This document shows positions 1 to 6,625 of a stretch of DNA of 15,933 bases, piece by piece. A program made the position numbers and the translations under genes. This stretch comes from an uncultured Microbacterium sp. GTDB taxonomy: Bacteria; Actinomycetota; Actinomycetes; Actinomycetales; Microbacteriaceae. How positions within the stretch are numbered: position 1 is the stretch's first letter; the number at the start of each line of letters is the position of its first letter. The DNA lies in NCBI GenBank assembly GCA_937988695.1, contig CALKHM010000096.1, positions 1 to 15,933 on the forward strand, written 5' to 3'. Under the pieces are notes generated by a model that was not told the DNA's origin, did no database searches, and saw nothing but the letters and a program-made list of their open reading frames with translations.

Positions 1-1
1 C

Positions 2-394
2 GCGGTGTTCATCTGGAGCCAGACCGGCTTCGCGATGGTCATCCTGTCGGCATCCATCAAGGCCGTTCCCACCGAGCAGAACGAGGCGGCGCAGCTGGAC
101 GGCGCGAACGCCTGGCAGCGCTTCTTCAACGTCACCGTCCCCGGCATCCGCAGCTCGCTGATCGTCGTGCTCACCACGATCACCATCGCGGCGCTGAAGG
201 TGTACGACATCGTCGCCGTCATGACCGGCGGCCGCTCGAACAGCTCGGTGCTCGGGTTCGAGATGGTCAACCAACAGCAGCGCTTCCAGAGCTACGGGCA
301 CTCCTCGGCGCTGGCGGTCGTGCTGTTCTTGTTCGTGCTGCCGCTGATCGTCTACAACGTCATCCAGATGCGCAAGCAGAAGGAGGTCCGCTGA
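2..394 (+). CDS. Sugar ABC transporter permease, MalF/UgpA type (5' end outside window)
   Basis: This is the C-terminal 130 or so residues of an inner-membrane permease of a carbohydrate ABC importer. The reading frame is open to the left edge, so the true start lies upstream; the GTG at 5 is internal. The binding-protein-dependent transport signature (EAA loop) that contacts the ATPase is clear: EAAQLDGANAWQRFFNVTVP, followed by a hydrophobic segment, the stretch VYDIVAVMTGGRSNSS, a last membrane helix rich in Leu, Val and Phe, and a short basic tail (MRKQKEVR). That order is typical of the MalF-like partner of a two-permease sugar importer. Its stop overlaps the start of the next permease by one base (TGATG), so the two are co-translated. 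The substrate cannot be told; the binding protein presumably lies upstream. Confidence 0.9.
   Translation, partial: AVFIWSQTGFAMVILSASIKAVPTEQNEAAQLDGANAWQRFFNVTVPGIRSSLIVVLTTITIAALKVYDIVAVMTGGRSNSSVLGFEMVNQQQRFQSYGHSSALAVVLFLFVLPLIVYNVIQMRKQKEVR
380..386 (+). promoter_or_regulatory. Ribosome binding site of the second sugar permease
   Basis: AAGGAGG, a full match to the anti-16S consensus, lies seven bases before the ATG at 394 and inside the last codons of the preceding permease. It fixes the start of the downstream gene. Confidence 0.8.
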
Positions 395-1365
395 TGTCCG
401 TCACCGAACTGGAGCTGCCCGCCGACACGCAGTCGGCGCGCACGGCGGGCCGGGCCACGCGCAGGGCCGAGCGTGAGGTGCAGAAGAGACTGACGTCGAA
501 GGGCGCCACCGCCGCCGCCATCGCGATCGCCATCATCTGGACGATCCCGACCTTCGGGCTGTTCGTGACCTCGTTCCGGCCCGGTGCGGACTCGAACACG
601 TCCGGATGGTGGACGGTGTTCGTCAACCCCGGATTCACACTGCAGAACTATTTCGACGCCCTCACGGCCGGCGGGACGGCGCTGACTCTCGGCCAGTCGT
701 TCATCAATTCGCTGGCCATCGCCATCCCGGCCACCGTCGTTCCGATCTCGATCGCCGCCCTGGCCGCCTACGCCTTCGCGTGGATCCCATTCAGGGGCCG
801 CGGCGTGTTGTTCGTCGCGGTGTTCGCGCTGCAGATCGTGCCGATCCAGATGGCGCTGGTGCCGCTGCTGAGCCTGTTCTCGCGAGGGCTCACGATCGCC
901 GGTGTGGGCGTGTTCCCCGGGTTCACGCTGCGCGACGTCGACCACAGCTTCGCGACGGTGTGGATCGCGCATGCGATCTTCGCCATGCCCCTGGCGATCT
1001 TCCTGCTGCACAACTTCATCGCCGAGATCCCGAACGAGCTCATCGAGGCAGCCCGCGTGGACGGCGCCGGGCACGGCCAGATCTTCTTCCGGATGATCGT
1101 TCCGCTGGCGATGCCGGCGATCGCATCGTTCGCGATCTTCCAGTTCCTGTGGGTGTGGAACGATCTGCTGGTGGCCACCATCTTCGCCCCGAGCTCGTCG
1201 CTGCCGCTGACGCAGACGCTCAACTCGCTGTCGGGCACGTGGGGCAACCGCTGGTTCCTGCAGTCGGCGGGAACGTTCATCTCGATCATCGTGCCGCTGG
1301 TCGTTTTCTTCGCCCTGCAGCGCTTCTTCGTGCGGGGCCTACTGGCCGGCGCGACGAAGGGATGA
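394..1365 (+). CDS. Sugar ABC transporter permease, MalG type
   Basis: Second inner-membrane subunit of the same carbohydrate importer, 323 residues. An unusually long basic and polar cytoplasmic N-terminus (about residues 1-36) precedes six predicted membrane segments. The EAA loop reads EAARVDGAGHGQIFFRMIVP (about residues 218-237), followed by the typical MalG-like FLWVWNDLL. The C-terminus (FALQRFFVRGLLAGATKG) carries the QRFFVRGLxxGxxKG ending common in this family. The start is set by a strong Shine-Dalgarno site at 380-386. No ATPase gene follows, which is common in actinobacteria, where one MsiK-type ATPase serves several sugar importers; that is background knowledge, not something seen here. 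Substrate unknown, possibly an alpha-glucoside or oligosaccharide. Confidence 0.93.
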   Translation: MSVTELELPADTQSARTAGRATRRAEREVQKRLTSKGATAAAIAIAIIWTIPTFGLFVTSFRPGADSNTSGWWTVFVNPGFTLQNYFDALTAGGTALTLGQSFINSLAIAIPATVVPISIAALAAYAFAWIPFRGRGVLFVAVFALQIVPIQMALVPLLSLFSRGLTIAGVGVFPGFTLRDVDHSFATVWIAHAIFAMPLAIFLLHNFIAEIPNELIEAARVDGAGHGQIFFRMIVPLAMPAIASFAIFQFLWVWNDLLVATIFAPSSSLPLTQTLNSLSGTWGNRWFLQSAGTFISIIVPLVVFFALQRFFVRGLLAGATKG

Positions 1366-1394
1366 CGGCGGGGTGCGCGCAGGGGTCTGATCGC

Positions 1395-1406
1395 TAGGCT
1401 GTGCGC
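1395..1406 (+). promoter_or_regulatory. Leaderless-type -10 box before the HerA-like gene
   Basis: TAGGCT (1395-1400) is followed by six bases and then ATG at 1407, so transcription would begin at or next to the start codon. No Shine-Dalgarno sequence is present. The same TANNNT-N6-ATG spacing occurs at 5193, 10282 and, on the minus strand, 10167. No convincing -35 box is visible. This is an inference from sequence only. Confidence 0.6.
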
Positions 1407-3284
1407 ATGACAGTGCCCGAAGACGCCACCGTCTCCGCCGCAGAGCTTGCGCGCCTGCGTGCCGAAGCCGAGGCCGCCGACGCGGCTCTGAAAGCCGCAC
1501 AGGCGCGGGCCGCTCTGGCGGCCGCCGAGGCGACCGCGGCGGCCGCTGCCGCCGCAGCGTCCACGGCCGCCGCGCATGCAGCCGCAGCGCCCGTCGCGCC
1601 TGCGCCGGCCGTGGCGGTCGCCACATCTGACGCCGCCACGGCTGCGCCCGTAACATCCGGGCCTCTCACGGCGGCGCAGGTGGAGGCCGTCGTCGCCGGC
1701 TACACGTTCGAGGCGGCGGCGCTGGAGCTGGGCGCCCTGGTGAACACCGAGTCCGTCCCGGCCGCGCAGATCCGCATTCCGCTGGCCATGCTGAACAGGC
1801 ACGGCCTGGTGGCCGGGGCCACGGGCACCGGCAAGACGCGTACCCTCCAGGGACTCGCCGAGCAGCTGTCCGCGAACGGCGTGCCGGTGTTCGCCGCCGA
1901 CATCAAAGGCGACCTGTCGGGTGTGGCCACGCCCGGCATCGCCGGCGACAAACTGATTGCACGCACGCGGGCGATCGGTCAGGACTGGACGCCCGTCGCG
2001 TTCCCGACGGAGTTCTTCGCGCTGGGCGGCGTGGGCAAGGGCGTCCCGGTGAGGGCGACCGTGACGGCGTTCGGCCCGCTGCTGCTGAGCAAGGTGCTCG
2101 GGCTCAACCAGACCCAGGAGTCGAGTCTCGGACTCGTGTTCCACTACGCCGACGAGGCCGGCCTCGCCCTCGTGGACCTGTCCGATCTGCGCGCGGTGCT
2201 CACCTATCTGACCAGCGACGACGGCAAAGACGAGCTGAAGGGCATCGGCGGCCTGTCGGCGGCCACCGCCGGCGTCATCCTGCGCTCGCTCATCACGTTC
2301 GCCGACGCCGGAGCGGACGTGTTCTTCGGCGAGCCCGAGTTCGACGTGAAGGACTTCCTGCGCAGCGCACCCGATGGTCGCGGCGTGATCAGCCTGCTCG
2401 AGGTGCCGGGCATCGTCGACAAGCCCGCGCTGTTCTCGACGTTCCTCATGTACCTGCTGGCGGAGCTCTACGAGATCCTTCCGGAGGTGGGCGACGCCGA
2501 CAAGCCGAAGCTGGTGTTCTTCTTCGACGAGGCGCATCTGTTGTTCACGGGCGCGTCCAAGGACTTCCTCGCCTCGATCACCCAGACGGTGCGGCTGATC
2601 CGGTCGAAGGGCGTCGGCGTGTTCTTCGTCACGCAGACTCCGAAGGACGTCCCCTCCGATGTCCTCGGGCAGCTCGGCTCACGCGTGCAGCACGCGCTGC
2701 GCGCGTTCACGCCCGACGACGCGAAGGCGCTGAAGGCGACGGTGGGCACCTACCCGACGTCCGGCTACGACCTGGAACGGGTGCTGCAGGAGCTCGGCAC
2801 CGGCGAGGCCGTCGTCACCGTGATGAGCGAGAAGGGTGCGCCCACGCCGGTGGCCTGGACGCGCATGCGTGCACCACAGGGGCTCATGGAGCCGACCCCC
2901 GATCCGCAGATCGTGGCGGCGGTGGGCGCCTCGCCGCTGCTGGCACGGTACGGCACCGCCATCGATCGGGAATCGGCGCGCGAGCTCCTCACGGCGAAGG
3001 TGAACGCCGCCGAGCAGGCACACGCCGCCGACGTCGCGGCCGGGCAGAAGGCCAAGGCCGACGCCGAGCTGGCCAAGCAGCAGGCGGCGGCCGACAAGGC
3101 CCAGGCGGCGGCCGAGAAGAAGGCGCAGGCGGAGTACGACCGGCTCATGCGCAAGACTGCCGGCACCACGCGCACCTCCAGGAGAGCACAGAAGTCGCCG
3201 TTGGAGGAGATCCTCGGCTCGCGCATGGCACAGGCCGTGGTCAGCGGGGTCATCCGCGGCCTGTTCGGCAACGGCAGGCGCTGA
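1407..3284 (+). CDS. HerA/YjgR-like P-loop ATPase (DUF853 family)
   Basis: A 625-residue protein related to E. coli YjgR, the DUF853 branch of the HerA/FtsK-type ATPases; the cellular role of this branch is not established. Walker A is GATGTGKT at residues 137-144, Walker B is LVFFFDEAH at 369-377, and a sensor-like FFVTQTPKDVP lies at 406-416. The C-terminus has a charged Ala/Lys/Gln helix (about 533-583, probably coiled coil) and ends LGSRMAQAVVSGVIRGLFG, the kind of tail seen in YjgR proteins. Unusual is the N-terminal extension: residues 10-80 are roughly half alanine and probably form a helix followed by an Ala/Pro linker. A GTG at 1401 is in frame, but the ATG at 1407 is preferred because it sits exactly six bases after a -10 box. 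It appears to be a single-gene unit. Confidence 0.88.
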   Translation: MTVPEDATVSAAELARLRAEAEAADAALKAAQARAALAAAEATAAAAAAAASTAAAHAAAAPVAPAPAVAVATSDAATAAPVTSGPLTAAQVEAVVAGYTFEAAALELGALVNTESVPAAQIRIPLAMLNRHGLVAGATGTGKTRTLQGLAEQLSANGVPVFAADIKGDLSGVATPGIAGDKLIARTRAIGQDWTPVAFPTEFFALGGVGKGVPVRATVTAFGPLLLSKVLGLNQTQESSLGLVFHYADEAGLALVDLSDLRAVLTYLTSDDGKDELKGIGGLSAATAGVILRSLITFADAGADVFFGEPEFDVKDFLRSAPDGRGVISLLEVPGIVDKPALFSTFLMYLLAELYEILPEVGDADKPKLVFFFDEAHLLFTGASKDFLASITQTVRLIRSKGVGVFFVTQTPKDVPSDVLGQLGSRVQHALRAFTPDDAKALKATVGTYPTSGYDLERVLQELGTGEAVVTVMSEKGAPTPVAWTRMRAPQGLMEPTPDPQIVAAVGASPLLARYGTAIDRESARELLTAKVNAAEQAHAADVAAGQKAKADAELAKQQAAADKAQAAAEKKAQAEYDRLMRKTAGTTRTSRRAQKSPLEEILGSRMAQAVVSGVIRGLFGNGRR

Positions 3285-3298
3285 GCGCGGCTCGCCTC

Positions 3299-3327
3299 GA
3301 TGCCGCGCCCCCTCGCGCAGCGGCATC
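3299..3327 (+). terminator. Stem-loop after the HerA-like gene, possible terminator
   Basis: GATGCCGC (3299-3306) and GCGGCATC (3320-3327) form a perfect 8-bp inverted repeat with a 13-base loop, starting 15 bases after the stop codon. A T-containing but not pure T-rich stretch (CGTCGTCGTTGCTT) follows. It may be a GC-rich actinobacterial terminator. The arms contain the GATGCC/GGCATC word that is frequent everywhere in this window, so chance pairing cannot be excluded. Confidence 0.45.
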
Positions 3328-3448
3328 CGTCGTCGTCGTTGCTTGGAGTTCCTTAAGAATCGTGTTCGGCCGGCGTCGGCGAGCGTAGCCTTCCCTGCGG
3401 ATTCCGCGCGACCATCGTGCCCACGGGCTCCTGACTGACGGTGACGAC

Positions 3449-3454
3449 AGGAGG
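3449..3454 (+). promoter_or_regulatory. Ribosome binding site of the APC permease
   Basis: AGGAGG lies seven bases before the ATG at 3462. It decides between this ATG and the in-frame GTG at 3441, which would place the Shine-Dalgarno inside the coding region. Confidence 0.8.
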
Positions 3455-3461
3455 AGACGAG

Positions 3462-5165
3462 ATGTCCACGACCAAGCAGGATGCCATCGGCACGATCTCC
3501 GGGCACCGGCTCAAGCGCCGGCTCGGACCCATCGGGCTGCTGTTCGCCGCCGTCGGATCGATCATCGGATCGGGATGGCTGTTCGGCGCGTTCCACGCCT
3601 CGGCGATCGCCGGCCCCGCCGCGATCTTCTCATGGCTGATCGCCGCCATCATGATCATCCTGATCGGCCTGTGCTATGCGGAGCTCGGCCCGATGTTCCC
3701 CATCTCGGGCGGGGTCGTGCGCTACCCGCATCTGGTGTGGGGGTCGTTCGGCAGCTATTCGCTGGGATTCATCACCTGGATCGCCTCGGCAGCGGTGCCG
3801 GCGATCGAGGTGACGGGTGCGCTGACCTATGCGACGAGGTTCGCGCCGTTCACGGTACGCGCAAGCGACGGCACGAACACCGCGCAGGTTCTCACGCCGC
3901 TGGGCATGGTTGTCGCGATCGTGCTGCTGGCGCTGTTCGTCGTGCTCAACTACTACGGGATCCGGCTGTTCGCACAGATCAACAACGTGCTGGTGTGGTG
4001 GAAGCTCGCCGTGATCACCCTGGTGGTCGTGGTGTTCCTCATCACGGCGCTGGGCACCACGAAGATGGGCACTCCCGCCAACTTCACGTCGTTCGGCTTC
4101 GCGCCGGGCGGCTTCGCGGCCGTCTTCGTGTGCATCTCGACCGCGGGGATCACGTTCTCGTACCTGGGGTTCCGTCAGGGGATCGAGCTGGCCGGTGAGA
4201 CGAAGAATCCGCGACGGAACATCCCGTTCGCCCTGATCGGCTCGGTCATCATCTGCGCCGTGCTGTACATGCTGCTGCAGGTCGCGTTCACGCTCGCGGT
4301 GCCCGCATCGGTGCTGACGAGATCGCACGGCTGGGCCGGGCTCGCCTTCCAGAACGACTTCGGCCCGCTCGCGGCTCTCGCGAGCATGGCGGGCCTGGCA
4401 TGGCTGGCGTACATCCTCTACTTCGACGCCATCATCTCGCCCGCCGACACCGGGCTGATCTACACGACGATCGCCTCGCGCGTGTCGTACGCGATGGGCC
4501 GCAACGCGAACGCGCCGCGGTGGCTTGCCACCAACAACAGGTTCGGCGTGCCGTACTGGAGCCTCGTGGTCACCTTCTGCGTGGGCATCGTGCTGCTGCT
4601 GCCGTTCCCGAGCTGGCAGTCGCTGGTCGGGTTCATCACGAGCGCCACCGTCATGTCGTTCGGCTCCGGCCCGCTCGTGGTCGCCGTGCTGCGTCGCAAG
4701 TACCCGCATCGTGATCGCCCGTTCCGCCTGCCCGGAGGCGACCTCATCCCGTTCCTGGCGTTCTACTGCGCGAACATGATCATGTTCTGGGCGGGCTGGG
4801 ACACGAACTCGAAGCTCCTGGTGACGATCCTCATCGGCTACGTCGTTCTCGTGCTCTTCCAGGCGTTCGGACACCGCAGCGCGCAGCCACCGCTGTTCTT
4901 CCGCACTGGAGCGGTCTGGATCCTCCCGTGGTTCGCGCTCTACGGACTCGTGAGCTTCCTGTTCAGCTCGGGCGTGTTCGGGCAGAAGTTCGACCAGTCG
5001 ATGTTCTTCTGGGTGTTCCTCATCAACCTCGGCGTGTCGCTCGTCATCTACTGGCTGGCCGTTCGCTCGACACTGCCCACGCACATCGTCGACGACTACA
5101 TCCAGGATGCCGAGCAGGAATCCGACATCGAGGACGAGACCGTCGCCGGGGGACACATCGCGTGA
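3462..5165 (+). CDS. APC-superfamily amino acid permease
   Basis: An integral membrane amino acid transporter, 567 residues, with about 12 to 14 hydrophobic segments. The first helix carries the APC substrate-binding signature GSIIGSGWLFG (about residues 31-41), where the helix breaks around the amino acid carboxylate. Helix 6 is recognisable at SYLGFRQGIELAGETKNPRRNIP, family consensus for GxE..GEtkNPrRniP. The overall pattern resembles the YveA-type aspartate/proton symporters, but I cannot assign a substrate. The last 25 or so residues form a soluble acidic tail (DDYIQDAEQESDIEDE). The start is fixed by AGGAGG at 3449. It seems to be transcribed alone: a GC-rich hairpin and the mogA promoter follow directly. 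Nothing ties it to the molybdenum genes beyond adjacency. Confidence 0.92.
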   Translation: MSTTKQDAIGTISGHRLKRRLGPIGLLFAAVGSIIGSGWLFGAFHASAIAGPAAIFSWLIAAIMIILIGLCYAELGPMFPISGGVVRYPHLVWGSFGSYSLGFITWIASAAVPAIEVTGALTYATRFAPFTVRASDGTNTAQVLTPLGMVVAIVLLALFVVLNYYGIRLFAQINNVLVWWKLAVITLVVVVFLITALGTTKMGTPANFTSFGFAPGGFAAVFVCISTAGITFSYLGFRQGIELAGETKNPRRNIPFALIGSVIICAVLYMLLQVAFTLAVPASVLTRSHGWAGLAFQNDFGPLAALASMAGLAWLAYILYFDAIISPADTGLIYTTIASRVSYAMGRNANAPRWLATNNRFGVPYWSLVVTFCVGIVLLLPFPSWQSLVGFITSATVMSFGSGPLVVAVLRRKYPHRDRPFRLPGGDLIPFLAFYCANMIMFWAGWDTNSKLLVTILIGYVVLVLFQAFGHRSAQPPLFFRTGAVWILPWFALYGLVSFLFSSGVFGQKFDQSMFFWVFLINLGVSLVIYWLAVRSTLPTHIVDDYIQDAEQESDIEDETVAGGHIA

Positions 5166-5178
5166 GTCCCGCTGCGTC

Positions 5179-5191
5179 GCCGCTCGGCGGC
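5179..5191 (+). terminator. Small GC hairpin after the APC permease
   Basis: GCCGC-TCG-GCGGC is a perfect 5-bp stem with a 3-base loop, 13 bases past the permease stop. It has no T tract, and it ends one base before the TAGGCT box of mogA. It may aid termination or be part of mogA promoter architecture; weak evidence either way. Confidence 0.3.
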
Positions 5192-5192
5192 A

Positions 5193-5204
5193 TAGGCTGG
5201 TGCC
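5193..5204 (+). promoter_or_regulatory. Leaderless-type -10 box of mogA
   Basis: TAGGCT (5193-5198), six bases, then ATG at 5205. The hexamer and spacing are identical to those before the ATG at 1407. There is no Shine-Dalgarno site, which supports a leaderless mRNA. Confidence 0.6.
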
Positions 5205-5684
5205 ATGCCGTATGCCGCAGCCGTCATCACCGTGTCGGACCGCTCCTCACGGGGCGAACGAGAGGATCTCAGCGGGCCGATAGCCGTCGCTGCGCTGCGC
5301 GAGGCCGGCTTCGACTGCGCCGACCCGACCGTGATCCCCGATGGCGCCGATGAGGTCGAGGCCGCCATCCGCGCGGCGCTGACCGACGGCATCCGGATCA
5401 TCGTCACCACCGGCGGCACGGGCGTGGGCCCACGGGACGAGACCCCGGAGGGCACCGGTCGCCTGGTCACCCGCCGCATCCCGGGAGTCGCCGAGGAGCT
5501 GCGCCGCCGGGCCACGGCCGAGAAGCCGGCCGGGATGCTCTCGCGCGGTGTCGCAGGCATCGTCGAGGGCGCGTTCGTGGTGAACCTTCCCGGGTCGCCG
5601 GCCGCGGTGGAGGCGGGCATCCCGGTGGTGGTCGGCGTCGCCGCGCACGTGCTGGGGCAGCTGCATGGAGACGACCACAGATGA
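5205..5684 (+). CDS. mogA: MogA/MoaB-family molybdopterin adenylyltransferase
   Basis: A cytosolic molybdenum cofactor enzyme of the MoaB/Mog fold, 159 residues, the normal length. In this family MogA activates molybdopterin with ATP to give adenylylated molybdopterin, the substrate for molybdenum insertion by MoeA. Diagnostic motifs are all present: ITVSDRSSRGE (8-18), TTGGTGVGPRDETPE (68-82) with the nucleotide/molybdopterin-binding glycines and acidic residues, MLSRGVAGI (111-119) and NLPGSP (127-132). The start ATG lies six bases after a TAGGCT box. The last codons overlap the moaE start by four bases (ATGA), so the pair is an operon. MoaB and MogA cannot be separated reliably by eye, but moeA is close by and no other adenylyltransferase is visible, so the MogA role is the likely one. 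Confidence 0.93.
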   Translation: MPYAAAVITVSDRSSRGEREDLSGPIAVAALREAGFDCADPTVIPDGADEVEAAIRAALTDGIRIIVTTGGTGVGPRDETPEGTGRLVTRRIPGVAEELRRRATAEKPAGMLSRGVAGIVEGAFVVNLPGSPAAVEAGIPVVVGVAAHVLGQLHGDDHR

Positions 5685-6106
5685 CTGTCCGCCTTGCGCG
5701 GATCACGTCGTCGCCACTGGACGTCGACGCGCACGTCGCCGCCGTCGACGACCCGCGCATGGGCGCGCAGATCACGTTCGTCGGACGGGTGCGCGATCAC
5801 GACCCGGATGCTGCGTCGGGGGTCGTGGCGTTGGAGTACACGTCGCATCCCGATGCTGAGAAGACCCTCGTCGCGCTCGCCGAAGAGGCCATCGGCACGG
5901 GGGGCGCGATCGTCGCGGCCAGCCACCGGATCGGGCGCCTCGAGGTGGGCGACGCGGCGGTCGTGGTGGTGGTGGCCGCAGCGCATCGCGGCGAGGCGTA
6001 TGAGGTCTCACGGGCGCTCATCGAGGCGATCAAGCACCGTCTGCCGATCTGGAAGCGCCAGATCGAATCCGACGGCACCACGAACTGGAAGGGCCTGGGC
6101 GGCTGA
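5681..6106 (+). CDS. moaE: Molybdopterin synthase catalytic subunit MoaE
   Basis: Large subunit of molybdopterin synthase, 141 residues. Two MoaE and two MoaD convert cPMP to molybdopterin using the thiocarboxylate on the MoaD C-terminus. Visible features are GAQITFVGRVRDH (28-40), LEYTSHPDAEK (51-61), the HRIGRLEVGD segment (82-91) with AAHRGEAYE (100-108), and the active-site stretch IKHRLPIWKRQ. In that stretch Lys118 and Lys125 match the catalytic lysines of E. coli MoaE (K119 and K126). The start overlaps the mogA stop by four bases. moaD is not next to it in the same direction: it lies tail to tail on the opposite strand, 25 bases away. The protein ends in Gly-Gly, like MoaD, and its last codons form one arm of a palindrome shared with moaD. 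Confidence 0.95.
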   Translation: MTVRLARITSSPLDVDAHVAAVDDPRMGAQITFVGRVRDHDPDAASGVVALEYTSHPDAEKTLVALAEEAIGTGGAIVAASHRIGRLEVGDAAVVVVVAAAHRGEAYEVSRALIEAIKHRLPIWKRQIESDGTTNWKGLGG

Positions 6107-6140
6107 CGCGCTGTGGCCCGCCGTCGGGGGGTCAGCCGCC
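6098..6140. terminator. Bidirectional stem-loop between convergent moaE and moaD
   Basis: GGCGGCTGAC (6098-6107) and GTCAGCCGCC (6131-6140) are perfect 10-bp inverted arms with a 23-base G/C-rich loop. Each arm contains the last two codons and stop of one gene (Gly-Gly-TGA), moaE on the plus strand and moaD on the minus. It can act as a terminator in both directions, although neither side has a T tract. Confidence 0.55.
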
Positions 6141-6365
6141 GGCGAAGGGCGGGAGCACGTCGACCACGGCCGCCGACGCGAGCGGCTCGGTGTCGTCCAC
6201 GCGCGACCCGTCGACCAGCACCGTGCACTTGGGCAGGATCGCGGCCAGCGCGGGATGATCGGCGACGAGCGTCGCGCGCAGGGCGCCGAGGTCGGATGCC
6301 TCGACCGCGCGCTCCGCGGCCCCGGCGGCCTCTTCCGCCGCGGCGAAGAAACGGATCCGAGCCAT
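6132..6365 (-). CDS. moaD: Molybdopterin synthase sulfur carrier subunit MoaD
   Basis: A small ubiquitin-like protein, 77 residues, ending in the diagnostic Gly-Gly (PPFAGG). MoeZ adenylylates this C-terminus and it is then thiocarboxylated; MoaD hands the sulfur to MoaE. The N-terminus MARIRFFAAAEEAAG and the middle VLVDGSRVDDTEPLASAAVVDVLPPFAGG pattern (FxxA.E..G, V.VNG, L.dGdeVaflPPvaGG) are standard. Two ATG codons are adjacent. The one at 6365 is chosen because GGAAGG lies four bases before it; the ATG at 6368 would add one Met and give the ATGA overlap seen throughout this operon. It is the last gene of the minus-strand operon and converges with moaE. The overall length is at the short end of normal for MoaD. 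Confidence 0.93.
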   Translation of the reverse strand: MARIRFFAAAEEAAGAAERAVEASDLGALRATLVADHPALAAILPKCTVLVDGSRVDDTEPLASAAVVDVLPPFAGG

Positions 6366-6625
6366 CATGCCTTCCAGGTGGCGGCGAGCTCCGATACGGC
6401 GTCGACCGCCTGATGGATCTGTTCGGGCGACCCGCCGGAACGGCCGGCCACCAGTCCTGCCACGAAGGCGGTGAACGGTGCCGCGGGTCGGGCGACGCCG
6501 TCGGCGACGCTCTTCGCGAGGTTCAGGATCAGAGCGATCGGCACGTCCTCCTTCGCCAGGCCGAAGCGCTCGCGCAACGCGTCTGCCCATTCGTCCAACG
6601 CCTCGGGCGGCAGGTGCTCGCTCAT
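6365..6625 (-). CDS. Free-standing DUF6457 protein
   Basis: A small, mostly helical cytosolic protein of 86 residues. The core LDEWADALRERFGL (10-23), ILNLAKSVADGVARPAAP (33-50) and FTAFVAGLVAGRSGG (51-65) matches the actinobacterial DUF6457 domain as I remember it. That domain usually sits at the C-terminus of MobA-like nucleotidyltransferases or beside them. Here it is a separate gene directly after mobA. AAGGAGG lies four bases before the ATG at 6625, a stronger site than any other in this operon, and the start overlaps the mobA stop by four bases (ATGA). Its own stop overlaps the moaD start. The function is unknown. Position and known fusions suggest an accessory role in nucleotide attachment to the cofactor or in handling the MobA client; this is inference. 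Confidence 0.85.
   Translation of the reverse strand: MSEHLPPEALDEWADALRERFGLAKEDVPIALILNLAKSVADGVARPAAPFTAFVAGLVAGRSGGSPEQIHQAVDAVSELAATWKA

Larger units (their letters stand above)
3285..3461. other. Intergenic region upstream of the APC permease
   Basis: The longest gene-free stretch in the window (177 bases). It holds the stem-loop at 3299-3327, a locally AT-rich patch (TTCCTTAAGAAT, 3350-3361) and a possible -10 box TAGCCT at 3386-3391. A TSS there would give a leader of about 60 bases before the ATG at 3462. No convincing -35 box and no small ORF with a ribosome binding site was seen. Confidence 0.4.

Noticed and set aside
768..2537. A 589-codon minus-strand open frame across the sugar permease and HerA-like gene
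   Set aside because: It spans two clear plus-strand genes, has low-complexity Arg/Gly/His content and no motif or ribosome binding site.
3630..5156. A 508-codon minus-strand open frame antisense to the APC permease
   Set aside because: The plus strand gives a complete transporter with conserved motifs. The antisense product is a charged Arg/Glu/Asp/His-rich string with no fold signature.
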